Positions 14,005-23,038 of a stretch of DNA of 64,000 bases are shown here, one piece after another. The DNA lies in assembly GCA_900319245.1 (NCBI GenBank), contig ONNQ01000016.1, positions 590 to 64,589 of the forward strand, read 5' to 3'. A program made the position numbers and the translations under genes. A model generated the notes under the pieces. That model saw only the letters and a program-made list of their open reading frames with translations, was not told the DNA's origin and did not search any database. The DNA is from an uncultured Lachnospiraceae bacterium. Lineage in GTDB: Bacteria; Bacillota; Clostridia; Lachnospirales; Lachnospiraceae. Within the stretch, counting starts at the first letter, position 1, and every line of letters begins with the position of its first letter.

Positions 14005-14868
14005 TTAATCTGTTGAACTTGCCTCTATTTCTTTTAGTGTTCGTCCATCTTTAGTCTTCCATGTTGCTGGACCACTTACGCTATATCCAAGCACAAAAAC
14101 AGCAGCTGCAGATGAACTATTAAATAGAATATCCTCTGTCGTCTTATTATCTGCAACATGCTTTTCAGCAATATGCTTTTCACGAAGCTTTACCATCCCG
14201 GGGCTTACTGACTTTTCGCTAATCTTTTCATTGATCGCGGCACCTTTGTAAACCACAAATCCCTCGGAAGTTACCACTCCGGTCGCACTGGCATTTCCTT
14301 GTGATAGATAATACTCTTCATTTATATCAGCGGAAGTCCCCGCAGCCGGTTTAGATGCAACAGGCTCCAAGACTTTATAACCAAGGGCATTGATGAGGAT
14401 CTTTATGTTCTCAATGAACTCCTCCATTGCTGATTTCTGTGACTCTTTCATGACCGTGTTCTTGTAAGTATTCTTCGTGAGCACTTTATACCGCTTACTA
14501 TCCCTAGCAATTACAACCAGGCGATATTCCAGGTAACGAATCAACGCTTTATTCAGATCACGGCCAGTAAAGAGCACTGCTGTGTTCCAGTAGTACTTCT
14601 CTTTTCCTGATTGGTTATCACGGATATGCTGAACAAGCCGATCCTTAATATTCTCGGCTTCTCCTATATACACAGAATCATCTCCGTCATCTTCTTTACA
14701 GAACAGGAAATAGACACCGGGACCTGTGACGTCATCTCTCTTACAGGAAGCTACTTCTATACGAGGAATCTTGATGGCCATCCCATTCCAATTTGACAAT
14801 TCTGCTGTGATAATACTGTCTGCGGTACCATTGACCAGAAACAATTCTATTGCTTTGCCGAACGACAT
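14005..14868 (-). CDS. GIY-YIG nuclease-like protein with DUF4357
   Basis: A 287-residue protein. The GIY-YIG core is GPGVYFLFCKED (49-60) and SVYIGEAENIKDRLVQHI (65-82), with the conserved Arg in KDRL and a Glu in LIRYLEYRLV (about 115). The C-terminus (about 225-285) is a DUF4357 unit (NSSSAAAVFVLGYSVSGPAT, W, DGRTLKEIE). This architecture is known from restriction and defence neighbourhoods, where it may cut foreign or stalled DNA. The AGGAGAG site and a promoter about 200 bases upstream support an independent start. Confidence 0.9.
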   Translation of the reverse strand: MSFGKAIELFLVNGTADSIITAELSNWNGMAIKIPRIEVASCKRDDVTGPGVYFLFCKEDDGDDSVYIGEAENIKDRLVQHIRDNQSGKEKYYWNTAVLFTGRDLNKALIRYLEYRLVVIARDSKRYKVLTKNTYKNTVMKESQKSAMEEFIENIKILINALGYKVLEPVASKPAAGTSADINEEYYLSQGNASATGVVTSEGFVVYKGAAINEKISEKSVSPGMVKLREKHIAEKHVADNKTTEDILFNSSSAAAVFVLGYSVSGPATWKTKDGRTLKEIEASSTD

Positions 14869-15061
14869 CCTACTCTCCTATCATTATTCATTCAATTGAT
14901 CCAGGTGTATCAGTGAAAACGAGAAAAATCTATTTCAATATACACTTCAAACTGCTCCTTACAGCATTCCCTTTTGATTACTGTCTGCTTGTCTTTTCTG
15001 TTATCGTTAAACCAGATACTCCGTTTTACAGCATTCTCTTCAGCAGTTTTTCTCATCAGAA

Positions 15062-15091
15062 ACTATACTGCTGCTTAGAGTGTTTACACAA
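15062..15091 (-). promoter_or_regulatory. candidate promoter of the GIY-YIG/PC4-ASCH unit
   Basis: Minus strand: TTGTGT (15086-15091), 18-bp spacer, TATAGT (15062-15067). The rest of the 283-bp gap (14869-15151) shows only a repeated TTACAGCATTC-like phrase and nothing else recognisable. Confidence 0.45.
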
Positions 15092-15151
15092 CGGATATTA
15101 ATAACGTAAGCATCAGCTTGCACCATGTAATTAGCATTTTTTCTTTCCAGA

Positions 15152-15718
15152 TTATTCAACATCTTCGATATGCTGTTGAAGGACACCAAAGAAGTCAAAA
15201 TACCGCTGAGTATGCAAAAGGGCTAATTCGCTATCCGTCAATTTCCATTCTGGTTTATTGACATTGGTGCAGATATTATTAAAAAAGTCTGTTGCAGGTT
15301 TCAAAAGCTCTGACATTTCATCATTTGTAAGTGGTGTAGCTGAAACTTCTACATCTAGATGGGCTAAATACCCATTTCTATACGCCTCTGCTTTTTTTAG
15401 CGCAGATTCCTCTGTCTTAGGGAATTTTCCCCAATTCCCGGTTCGAAACCTCATTGCAAGAGACTGTATATTTCTCAGCGAATTTTTACCTGTTTTTTCA
15501 TACAGCTTTGTCACTGATAGGCAAAGGTCATATTGCATCAATTTCCTATAATGGTTCAATATAGATACTAAATGCCCGTCTATTCTAAAATCCTTCTCAA
15601 CGCCTTTTATGCAATTGTCTATTACGTCCAATCCATAAGCGTCGATCCAAGCATTTCGCAAGACACCCCGAATCCGAAGCATTCTTTTTTTTAACTCTTC
15701 TTCACTAACCTCTTGCAT
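15152..15718 (-). CDS. HEPN (AbiU2-like) domain protein
   Basis: A 188-residue all-helical protein with the HEPN RNase signature RNGYLAH (R114 to H120, an R-x5-H motif whose polar N follows the Arg) inside KKAEAYRNGYLAHLDVEVSA. The pattern matches the AbiU2-like group of HEPN proteins, which act in abortive infection or as RNase toxins. A GTG six codons upstream is possible, but the ATG at 15718 has GAGG at the right distance. It sits alone, with about 290-bp gaps on both sides, downstream of hsdS. The family is inferred from the motif and helical layout rather than full-length similarity. Confidence 0.6.
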   Translation of the reverse strand: MQEVSEEELKKRMLRIRGVLRNAWIDAYGLDVIDNCIKGVEKDFRIDGHLVSILNHYRKLMQYDLCLSVTKLYEKTGKNSLRNIQSLAMRFRTGNWGKFPKTEESALKKAEAYRNGYLAHLDVEVSATPLTNDEMSELLKPATDFFNNICTNVNKPEWKLTDSELALLHTQRYFDFFGVLQQHIEDVE

Positions 15719-15867
15719 CTTTATCCTCTGTTTCACTAATAAAATACTGGCTCACACTATGTAAGACGCATTTGCAAGACAAAAGTCACAAAGCATTCTG
15801 AATGATACTTCGCTGCCGTGGCAAATGAATAGAATTTTTATCACTTATTCTTCCTCTTCGAAGTGCC

Positions 15868-15971
15868 GTGTTATGCCGGGAAAATCCCTATTTTATCGGC
15901 TTTTTGGGCATTGTAACATTTTTGACACTGTTACCGATTTCGCCGTAAAACGGCATAATTTGGCATAACAC
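15868..15971. ncRNA. four-stem structured intergenic element (ncRNA or DNA element)
   Basis: A closing stem GTGTTATGCC (15868-15877) / GGCATAACAC (15962-15971) surrounds three hairpins: GCCG-GG-AAAAT-CCCT-ATTTT-AT-CGGC (15875-15900), GTAACA/TGTTAC (15913-15934) and GCCGT-AAA-ACGGC (15942-15954). The first hairpin competes with the last three bases of the closing stem. The strand is undetermined. It lies between hsdS and the HEPN gene in a 307-bp gap without ORFs and fits no class recognised by eye. Confidence 0.45.
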
Positions 15972-16025
15972 AACAGTCTTTAGTAGTAAAAGTAGTAGTA
16001 ATCTGCGATGTAATTACTACTCAAA

Positions 16026-17552
16026 TTAACGTTCCATCTTCTGCTCAAGAACACTAAACTGAGGAATTAACCGCTTCAATTCTGATACAATTCTTTCCTG
16101 CTCTCTAAGTGGTGCAATGGGGATCAATGTATTAGCAATATCCCTCATAACCCAATTCTTATTTCCAACGCCTCTCGTATTCTCGGCACATTGCTTTTGA
16201 ACACAAGGCGAATTTATCACATTTATTAGATAATCGCGGTTAATTAGATCTATGTTGAATTTTAATAAAGCAACACTTACAAACAGACTGAATTTAATAT
16301 CCGTATCAACCGGAGCCGGTACTCCTGTTGTTCCCACCTTTGAAAGCAACACATCTCCACGTTCTGGATTGCATCTCATATTAAGCTCATCAGCTTCTTT
16401 TTCTGTAATGAACTTTGTGTTTGAGAACGAAATACAGCCAGAACTCATGTCTTTCACAGAAATAAACGGGACTCCCTCTGTCACATAATGAGGAGTCTTA
16501 TGAGTCCCGTCTGTTAACAGCTTTAGAATAGAGCCAAGTCTCACCCACTCCCAGCTCTCCGGAATATCGAAAGGAATCTCGTCTTCCGTAACCTCTGGAA
16601 GCTGTTTCTGCTTCTTTATCTTCCCTTCTTTAATTAGTCTCTTCTTCTCTTCGGCAATTTTCTTCAGTAGTAAACTTGCCGGTTCATCGTTCGGATCCTG
16701 TGGTACGAGCTTTCCCTGCACCGCTTCCTGAAGGATCGACTTCTTCATCATTTCCGGGAACGAGGCATTGAGCGTATTCAGTTTGGTACTGGCAGCTGCA
16801 TACTGCTCCACAAAGGGCATTAGTTCCTCGATTTTTGCGACAATGCGTTTCTGCTCTTCAAGGGGAGGAATCGGGATCAAAATTGTCTTAAGATCTGTTT
16901 TGTTAAACTTTTTCATTGCTGTCCCGGATGTAATCGCAATCAATTCTTCATACCCTAATGGAGACAGTAAAAAATGATACAAATAATCTCTTAACTGATC
17001 ATCTGCTAATCGCACCATTACGCTATTTGGTGCAAGCGTCATCTTTCTATTCAATTTTGGAACAATAAAAACTTTTCCAATCGAGCCTATATTGCTTAAA
17101 ACCAATTCACCGCCAAATAGATTAGAGTTATTTAGGAATTCATATCCATGTTTAGTGGTATATGTAAGGTTTTGTGTGAAGTCGTTTGAAAAATCTGCTG
17201 TCTTTACCAAGATTGCATAATCTTCAGTTTTCAAAGAGGGCGCATTTTCCCTCAATGAAGCAAAACTACCGCTCGCTACATAATCCGTAACTTTTTCGGC
17301 ATAATCTCCAAGCCTTACCCATTCCCATGTTTCTGGAATATCAAAAGGAATTTCGTTCTCTGCAATTGGTGATAATTCTTTTTCTTTCTTAATAATTCCT
17401 TGTTTAATCAAAGACTGCTTCTTCTTTTTGATTTCTTGTATTAATGAAACCGCTTTGCCTTCAGATAATTCTTGATTTACAAGCTTCCCCTGAATCGCCA
17501 GCTGCAGTATTGATCCCTTCAACTGTTCTGCTGTCATCATATCACTCACCAT
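16026..17552 (-). CDS. hsdS: type I restriction-modification specificity subunit HsdS
   Basis: A 508-residue DNA-recognition subunit with two target-recognition domains (about residues 75-240 and 330-490). Each is preceded by a repeated conserved segment (EIPFDIPETWEWVRLGDYAE and EIPFDIPESWEWVRLGSILK) and followed by helical spacers (PLEEQKRIVAKIEELMPFVE; PLREQERIVSELKRLIPQF). It pairs with HsdM for methylation and with HsdM and HsdR for restriction. It overlaps the hsdM stop by 11 bases. Both halves appear intact; no recombinase gene or second hsdS copy is present in the window, so there is no sign of shuffling here. Confidence 0.95.
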   Translation of the reverse strand: MVSDMMTAEQLKGSILQLAIQGKLVNQELSEGKAVSLIQEIKKKKQSLIKQGIIKKEKELSPIAENEIPFDIPETWEWVRLGDYAEKVTDYVASGSFASLRENAPSLKTEDYAILVKTADFSNDFTQNLTYTTKHGYEFLNNSNLFGGELVLSNIGSIGKVFIVPKLNRKMTLAPNSVMVRLADDQLRDYLYHFLLSPLGYEELIAITSGTAMKKFNKTDLKTILIPIPPLEEQKRIVAKIEELMPFVEQYAAASTKLNTLNASFPEMMKKSILQEAVQGKLVPQDPNDEPASLLLKKIAEEKKRLIKEGKIKKQKQLPEVTEDEIPFDIPESWEWVRLGSILKLLTDGTHKTPHYVTEGVPFISVKDMSSGCISFSNTKFITEKEADELNMRCNPERGDVLLSKVGTTGVPAPVDTDIKFSLFVSVALLKFNIDLINRDYLINVINSPCVQKQCAENTRGVGNKNWVMRDIANTLIPIAPLREQERIVSELKRLIPQFSVLEQKMER

Positions 17553-19029
17553 CCTCTTCTATCCCAAGAATGTCCGTGATCTTGGCAAGGATACGATCAA
17601 TATCCGCATTAAGGCTTGCCCGCTTCTCCTGGTACTGCTGGATTAGTTCCTTTGGAGGCAGGATTTCTTCTTCCTCGTGTGGATACCCACAAAGATCAAG
17701 ATTATAGTTGCCTTCTGCGATTTCGGCTGCGGTGTAGCACTTTGACTTGAAGGTATCAGTGTCTGAATCCTTGATCTCCGTGCGGTTCTCCCACCAAGCT
17801 CGCACATCATCGAAGTGCTCGGACTTCATCGGCTTGGTCTTGGAGAAGTGCTTGTATCCTTCTGGCATATCCATGCGATAGAACCATACATTCTTTGTGG
17901 TTCCTTCATTCTCAAAGAATAGGATATTTGTGGTGATGGACGTGTAAGGCGAAAAAACACTGCCGGGCATACGGATGATTGTATGCAGATTAAACTCGCT
18001 CATCAGCTTCTTCTTGATAGCCACTTTTGTATTATCAGTGCCGAACAGGAATCCATCGGGAAGGATCACTGCTGCTCTCCCTTCTGCTTTCAGTCTGTAC
18101 ATGATTACGGACATGAAAAGATCCGCCGTTTCCGAGCTGGCAAGGTCAGTAGGGAAATGGCCTTTCACATCTGCCTTTTCAGAACCACCGTAAGGAGGAT
18201 TCATCAGGACTACGTCAAACTGGTCCTTCTCTGTGTAGTCGAGCACATCCTTAAGCAGGGAGTTGTCATGGTAGACGCGAGGAACATCAACTCCATGAAG
18301 GAGCATATTCGTGACGCAGAGCATATACGGGAACTGCTTCTTCTCAATACCGTAAATGGACCTGTGCATGGCGTCAGAGTCCTCTGTGGTCTCCACCTGG
18401 TCCTCCAGTCTCTTGATCCAGCTGACGAGGAATCCCCCTGTACCACAGGCGAAATCCGCCATGGTCTCACCGATCTGTGGTTTGATCATCTCCGCCATGA
18501 AGTCCGTAACAGCGCGAGGGGTATAGAACTCACCTGCGCTGCCGGCGCTCTGCAGTTCCTTCAGGATCGACTCGTAAATATCGCCAAAAGCATGACTCTC
18601 CTCGTAGTCACCGAAATCAACGCTGTCGATTATATTGATGACCTGCCGAAGGAGGACACCGTCTTTCATGTACTGGTTGGCATCCTCGAAGGTGGACTTC
18701 ACGATAGCCTTTTTGATCGGTGTGTCGGCATCCACGTCCAGTCCTTTGAGAGTCGGGAACAGCGTGTTATTGACAAACTCAAGCAGCTGATCACCGGTCA
18801 AGGCAGTACCTTTGCCGTCATCTACCGCCCAATTCCTCCATCGGCAGTCCTCCGGGATGATGGAGACATAATCCTCCTCATCAAACTCCCAGTTCTCTTC
18901 CTGTGCATCATACACTTTTAAAAAGAGCATCCATGCAATCTGCTCAATGCGCTGGGCATCACCGTTTATGCCTGCATCGTTGCGCATGATATCCCTGAGC
19001 CTTTTTACGAAACTTCCCAAATCACTCAT
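17542..19029 (-). CDS. hsdM: type I restriction-modification DNA methyltransferase HsdM
   Basis: A 495-residue N6-adenine methyltransferase. The N-terminal HsdM_N helical domain precedes the catalytic domain with SAM motif I FACGTGG (193-199), the GEFYTPRAV entry segment and motif IV NPPYGG (277-282). It follows hsdR by seven bases and overlaps hsdS, giving one R-M-S operon. Length and motifs are those of an intact enzyme. Confidence 0.97.
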   Translation of the reverse strand: MSDLGSFVKRLRDIMRNDAGINGDAQRIEQIAWMLFLKVYDAQEENWEFDEEDYVSIIPEDCRWRNWAVDDGKGTALTGDQLLEFVNNTLFPTLKGLDVDADTPIKKAIVKSTFEDANQYMKDGVLLRQVINIIDSVDFGDYEESHAFGDIYESILKELQSAGSAGEFYTPRAVTDFMAEMIKPQIGETMADFACGTGGFLVSWIKRLEDQVETTEDSDAMHRSIYGIEKKQFPYMLCVTNMLLHGVDVPRVYHDNSLLKDVLDYTEKDQFDVVLMNPPYGGSEKADVKGHFPTDLASSETADLFMSVIMYRLKAEGRAAVILPDGFLFGTDNTKVAIKKKLMSEFNLHTIIRMPGSVFSPYTSITTNILFFENEGTTKNVWFYRMDMPEGYKHFSKTKPMKSEHFDDVRAWWENRTEIKDSDTDTFKSKCYTAAEIAEGNYNLDLCGYPHEEEEILPPKELIQQYQEKRASLNADIDRILAKITDILGIEEDGE

Positions 19030-19036
19030 AATTCTG

Positions 19037-21358
19037 TCATCCTATTCTGTAGATTTCTTCTTCCAGTTCTTTGACTGCCTTCAAGTAGCCTTCTTTGCCG
19101 CCGAAGAGTTTAGCTATACGTGCAGGGTTCCCCATCCGCCTAAACGGATCGAGCCTGAGCACTTCTGTCCTCTCGATCTCTGTAATACCGTCATTGGCGT
19201 ACTTCTCAAGGAGCGCCTCAATGACCTGTCTTGCCACACCGCTGTATTTATGCAGGAAGTCGCGCTTCTTTACGTTCTCAGCGCGTTCCCTTCTTGTCAG
19301 CGGTTTCTGGTCATAAGCCACATGGGTGATAAAGTCAAAATCATCGACATCTTCCATGTGCTGGTCTTTTTTGAGCTTGTCCAGATCAATGCCGTGTGAC
19401 TTCAGCTCCTGCCTGATCGCTTCCTTCTTCTCCGTCTGCGACCACTTCCGCACAAAGGTTCCCAGATCAGCATAATTGCCCCGGATGTTCCTTCTTGTAT
19501 AGTCGATGATGTTCTCCTGCCTGAGCAGTTTTCCGTTTGTATCGTAAACTGAAACTGTCTCCTGTATGAGCTGGACTCTCGCTCCTTCCGCGTCCACATA
19601 GGGTATGTGCTTCGGCTCAACAGGGACTTTGGGTTTTACAGGACCGGGGCCATCCCCATTTTTCGGGTAGTCATCTACCTGCTCCACAGGACCATCCCAG
19701 TCAGGATCAGAGAAGAGACGCGCGACTCCCCTGAAATCCATAATCGTGAAACTGAGCTTCCCCTGGTCCTCACGGACGCGGGTGCCCCTGCCGATGATCT
19801 GCTTAAACTGCGTCATGGAATTGATGTTCTTGTCAAGGACGATCAGCTTCGTCAGCTTGCAGTCCGAGCCGGTGGACAGCATCTCCGATGTTGTTGCGAT
19901 GACCGGATACTTCTGGGAAGCGGAAATAAAGTACTTCAGCTTACTCTTCCCATAGTCATCGCTCCCGGTAATGCGCACCACGTAGTCGGGGTTCTTCTGC
20001 ACCATATCCTTGTTCAGATTCACAAGAGCCATCCGCATCCGCTCTGCTGCGTCCTCAGTCGCGCAGAACACGATGGTCTTCTGCATCCTGCCGTATTTCT
20101 TCAGATACTCCGTGATCCGAAATGCAACTTCCTGAATTCGGTCCGCGAGGATAATGTTGTAGTCATAGTCCCTGTTGTTGTAGATGCGGTCCTCGATCTC
20201 GTGACCGAAATAATCCTTCTGTCCCTTATAAGGCCTCCATCCATCACTGATGTTCATCGTCATTCCCAGCACACGGAAAGGCGCGAGGAACCCGTCTTCA
20301 ATACCGGTCTTGAGGCTGTACTCATAAACCGGTTTCCCAAAATAGTCTATGTTTGAGACGTACATTGTCTCTTTCGGTGTCGCGGTCATACCAATCTGCG
20401 TGGCGCCGCTGAAGTACTCAAGGATCCTTCTCCACCGGCTGTCCTCTTTTGCTGATCCTCTGTGGCACTCGTCCACTATGATCAGGTCGAAGAAGTCCGG
20501 GTCAAAAAGCTCGCTGTAGTGCTCCTGGTCGTTATCCCCGATGAGCTGCTGATACAGGGCAAAATAGACCTGGTACGCTGTGATTGTATCCTTCTTGTCC
20601 TTTGCGAAATTGACCTTGTGTATGACCTTCTCAAGCGGTGCAAAGTCCTGCTGGATCGACTGGTCGACCAGATTGTTGCGGTCTGCGAGGTACAGGACCT
20701 TCCGTTTCACTCCACTCGTGAGGAGCCGGTATACGATCTGAAAAGCAGTGTAAGTCTTTCCGGTTCCTGTCGCCATGACGAGCAGGATCCTGTCCTGTCC
20801 CCTTGCAACGGCATCCAGCGTGCGGTTGACCGCGTTTCTCTGGTAATAACGCGGAGGGTAGGTATTCTGGCTGGAGTAATAAGGCTGGTCGATCAGCAGC
20901 AGCTCCTGTTCGTTTAATCCCTTACCACCATTGTGCTCTCCCTTATACCGGGAAACCAGTTCTTCCACCGTAGGGAACTCTTCCATCGTAAGCATCCGCT
21001 CAGTCCCTGTCAGGAAGTCATGCTCACAGAATCCGTCACCGTTGGAACTGTAAGCAAACGGCAAGTCCAGCATCTGGGCATAGGTCATCGCCTGCTGCAG
21101 GCCATGGGAAACACTGTGGTTATTGTCCTTTGCCTCCACAACAGCGATCGGGTTGTATTTATTCAGGTAAAGAAGGTAATCCGCTTTTTTTGCCTTCTCA
21201 CGGTAAGCCATGTTTCCCTTGATGTTGATCTTGCCGTCCGTGATCTTGGTCTCCATTGTGATGTTTATGCCGTTTCTCCAACCACTGGCATTAATGGCAG
21301 GCGTAATGTAATTAAGCTTGATGTCCTCTTCGGTCATCTGCTTCTTATTCAGGATCAT
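19037..21358 (-). CDS. hsdR: type I restriction enzyme motor/nuclease subunit HsdR
   Basis: A 773-residue translocase-nuclease of the shorter EcoEI-like type. The N-terminal nuclease domain has YLLYLNKYNPIAVVEAKDNN with the E75-x-K77 site. The helicase has Walker A MATGTGKT (195-202), the DECH box (296-299), GMTATP and QIIGRGTRVRED (motif VI), followed by an EcoEI-type C-terminal domain (about 590-770). The start at 21358 is chosen over an upstream ATG because GGGAGGAGG precedes it; the longer N-terminus lacks homology. It is first in the R-M-S operon. Confidence 0.95.
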   Translation of the reverse strand: MILNKKQMTEEDIKLNYITPAINASGWRNGINITMETKITDGKINIKGNMAYREKAKKADYLLYLNKYNPIAVVEAKDNNHSVSHGLQQAMTYAQMLDLPFAYSSNGDGFCEHDFLTGTERMLTMEEFPTVEELVSRYKGEHNGGKGLNEQELLLIDQPYYSSQNTYPPRYYQRNAVNRTLDAVARGQDRILLVMATGTGKTYTAFQIVYRLLTSGVKRKVLYLADRNNLVDQSIQQDFAPLEKVIHKVNFAKDKKDTITAYQVYFALYQQLIGDNDQEHYSELFDPDFFDLIIVDECHRGSAKEDSRWRRILEYFSGATQIGMTATPKETMYVSNIDYFGKPVYEYSLKTGIEDGFLAPFRVLGMTMNISDGWRPYKGQKDYFGHEIEDRIYNNRDYDYNIILADRIQEVAFRITEYLKKYGRMQKTIVFCATEDAAERMRMALVNLNKDMVQKNPDYVVRITGSDDYGKSKLKYFISASQKYPVIATTSEMLSTGSDCKLTKLIVLDKNINSMTQFKQIIGRGTRVREDQGKLSFTIMDFRGVARLFSDPDWDGPVEQVDDYPKNGDGPGPVKPKVPVEPKHIPYVDAEGARVQLIQETVSVYDTNGKLLRQENIIDYTRRNIRGNYADLGTFVRKWSQTEKKEAIRQELKSHGIDLDKLKKDQHMEDVDDFDFITHVAYDQKPLTRRERAENVKKRDFLHKYSGVARQVIEALLEKYANDGITEIERTEVLRLDPFRRMGNPARIAKLFGGKEGYLKAVKELEEEIYRIG

Positions 21359-21624
21359 GGGATCCTCCTCCCTATGAGAGCACATAATTAATCCAGTATG
21401 AAACCATTTTATCAAAAAGCAATAGTTTAATATAGTAAGGAATTAGACTGCAAAGCTTGGTGCGTCAAAAATAGACCAGCACAGTAATAGATTACTCTTC
21501 CAACCAACAAGAACCCCTATTTCTCGAAAATAGTAAAATCATTTTCTCGTTTGCCCAAATAGTAAAATCGCAGCTACAACCCTCCAAAATCAGAGTTGTG
21601 GATATGTTCCTTCAGACATAAAAC
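21359..21624. other. gene-free junction region between the Hsd operon and the chromosome
   Basis: AT-rich, no ORF with a ribosome binding site. It must contain the leftward hsdR promoter. It contains the direct repeats at 21528-21569 listed separately. Gene content changes from accessory to conserved chromosomal to its right, so an island boundary probably falls here. Confidence 0.4.
21528..21569. repeat. two 13-bp direct repeats
   Basis: AAATAGTAAAATC occurs at 21528-21540 and again at 21557-21569, 29 bp apart, within the junction region. The function is unknown; an attachment-site remnant or regulator sites are possible. Confidence 0.55.
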
Positions 21625-21676
21625 AAGGGACTTCCATCACCGGAGAGCACGCTGTCCCGATGATGGAAAGTCCCTT
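21625..21676 (-). terminator. terminator of the rRNA methyltransferase gene
   Basis: A 15-bp stem (AAGGGACTTCCATCA with its complement, one bulged A), about 21-base loop, and TTGTTTTA on the minus strand. Confidence 0.8.
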
Positions 21677-21704
21677 ATTTTAAGCCTTTTTCAGGCCTCT
21701 TCTT

Positions 21705-22868
21705 TCAATTATGTGTTAGTAAACAGACAGTCTCGACCCCTTCGGTGTAAGGGAACATGTCGACGGGCACCGCCTTCTTCATGGCATAGCCGCCCTCAGT
21801 CAAAAGAGCGAGGTCCCTTGCAAGCGTATCCGGCTCGCAGGAGACATAGACGACCTTGGCGGGACGCAGTGTAAGCACGGCCTCGATAAACTCCTCGCTG
21901 GCGCCGCTTCTGGGCGGATCCATGAAGAGAATGTCGAGCTTCTCGTTTTTGGCAGCCATATCTTTCATGAAGCGGCCCGAGTCGTTTCGGAAAACTTCTA
22001 CGTTCTGCGCATTGTTGAGCTTTACATTGATCCTGGCGTCCTTGACTGCCTCTGGATTGAGCTCCACGCTCAGCACCTCTTTGCAGCGGTCGGACGCAAT
22101 GATCCCGATCGTTCCGATGCCGCAGTAGGCGTCCAGGATCCTCTCCTTGCCCGAAAATCCAGCGTAGTCCAGCGCTATATTGTAGAGCTTCTCCGTCTGC
22201 AGGGAATTGACCTGGTAGAAGGAGCGGGAGGAAATCCGGAAGCGCTTTTTGCAGAGGACGTCCTCGATGTAGCCGGGGCCATGGAGAACCTTCTCTTTCT
22301 CACCAAGAACCATGGTGGTCTGCTTGTCGTTGATGTTCTGTACCACTGTCGTGATTTCCGGGTGGCGCTTTACGAGGGCGTTCACGAATTTCTTAGCCTG
22401 TGGAAAGACAGCCTCCGCCGTGACCAGGGTCACCATGACCTGCCTTGTGCCGCGTGCCGTACGCACCTGTACATAGCGCAGAAAGCCCGTTCTGCGGTCC
22501 TCGTCGTAGACGCGGATCTTGAAGGATTCCATCAGTGCAAACACGGTCTGAATGATCCTGTCGGCGCGCAGATCCTCCAGCATGCAGGCCTTGACCGGAA
22601 CCACTTCGTGCGTGCCGGCCTTATAGATACCGCAGACCGGCTTGCCCTTCTTGTCCGGTGCAAACACTGACGTCACTTTATTGCGATAGTGGTCCGGATT
22701 CTTCATCCGCACGATCGGGTCCACGCGGCCATAGCGGCCGATCAGGTCCTCTACGCGCTGCTGCTTGCGTACTGTCTGCTCCTCATAGGGGACGTTGATC
22801 ATGGTGCAGCCGCCGCATTTCTTGGACACGGGGCATCTGGATTTGCTCTTATTTACTGTATCTGCCAT
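21705..22868 (-). CDS. rlmCD: 23S rRNA (uracil-5-)-methyltransferase, RlmD/RlmCD family
   Basis: A 387-residue SAM-dependent tRNA/rRNA m5U methyltransferase. A 4Fe-4S site CPVSKKCGGC (12-21) with a later Cys in VKACMLEDL is typical of RumA-type enzymes. The SAM domain has ILDAYCGIGTIGI, the FMDPPRSGASEE motif and VVYVSCEPDTLARDL with the catalytic Cys. It lacks the N-terminal TRAM domain, as some clostridial copies do. Which uridine it modifies cannot be told from sequence. It is a single-gene unit ending in a strong terminator and is the first clearly chromosomal gene right of the island. Confidence 0.92.
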   Translation of the reverse strand: MADTVNKSKSRCPVSKKCGGCTMINVPYEEQTVRKQQRVEDLIGRYGRVDPIVRMKNPDHYRNKVTSVFAPDKKGKPVCGIYKAGTHEVVPVKACMLEDLRADRIIQTVFALMESFKIRVYDEDRRTGFLRYVQVRTARGTRQVMVTLVTAEAVFPQAKKFVNALVKRHPEITTVVQNINDKQTTMVLGEKEKVLHGPGYIEDVLCKKRFRISSRSFYQVNSLQTEKLYNIALDYAGFSGKERILDAYCGIGTIGIIASDRCKEVLSVELNPEAVKDARINVKLNNAQNVEVFRNDSGRFMKDMAAKNEKLDILFMDPPRSGASEEFIEAVLTLRPAKVVYVSCEPDTLARDLALLTEGGYAMKKAVPVDMFPYTEGVETVCLLTHN

Positions 22869-22978
22869 ATCTGTCTATTTACTGTCCTTCCTTGACCTAT
22901 TGTCACATTAGCAGGTGAACGCCCGCCACTTCCACCAAGTGCAGAGAATGAGGTATTCCGCCAAAAAGCATGGTAAAA

Positions 22979-22999
22979 GGCCGGCGCAAAACGCCGGCC
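22979..22999 (-). terminator. terminator of the desulfoferrodoxin gene
   Basis: Perfect GGCCGGCG/CGCCGGCC stem with a five-base loop, followed by TTTTACC on the minus strand. Confidence 0.85.
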
Positions 23000-23038
23000 C
23001 TATTGGATTCTACCTTGTCCCCGAATGAGGACTCCCTA

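Noticed and set aside
16026-17552. Phase-variable hsdS locus
   Set aside because: Only one hsdS is present, with no recombinase or inverted partial hsdS copies nearby. The inverted repeats at 15868-15971 lie outside the coding region and enclose no TRD.
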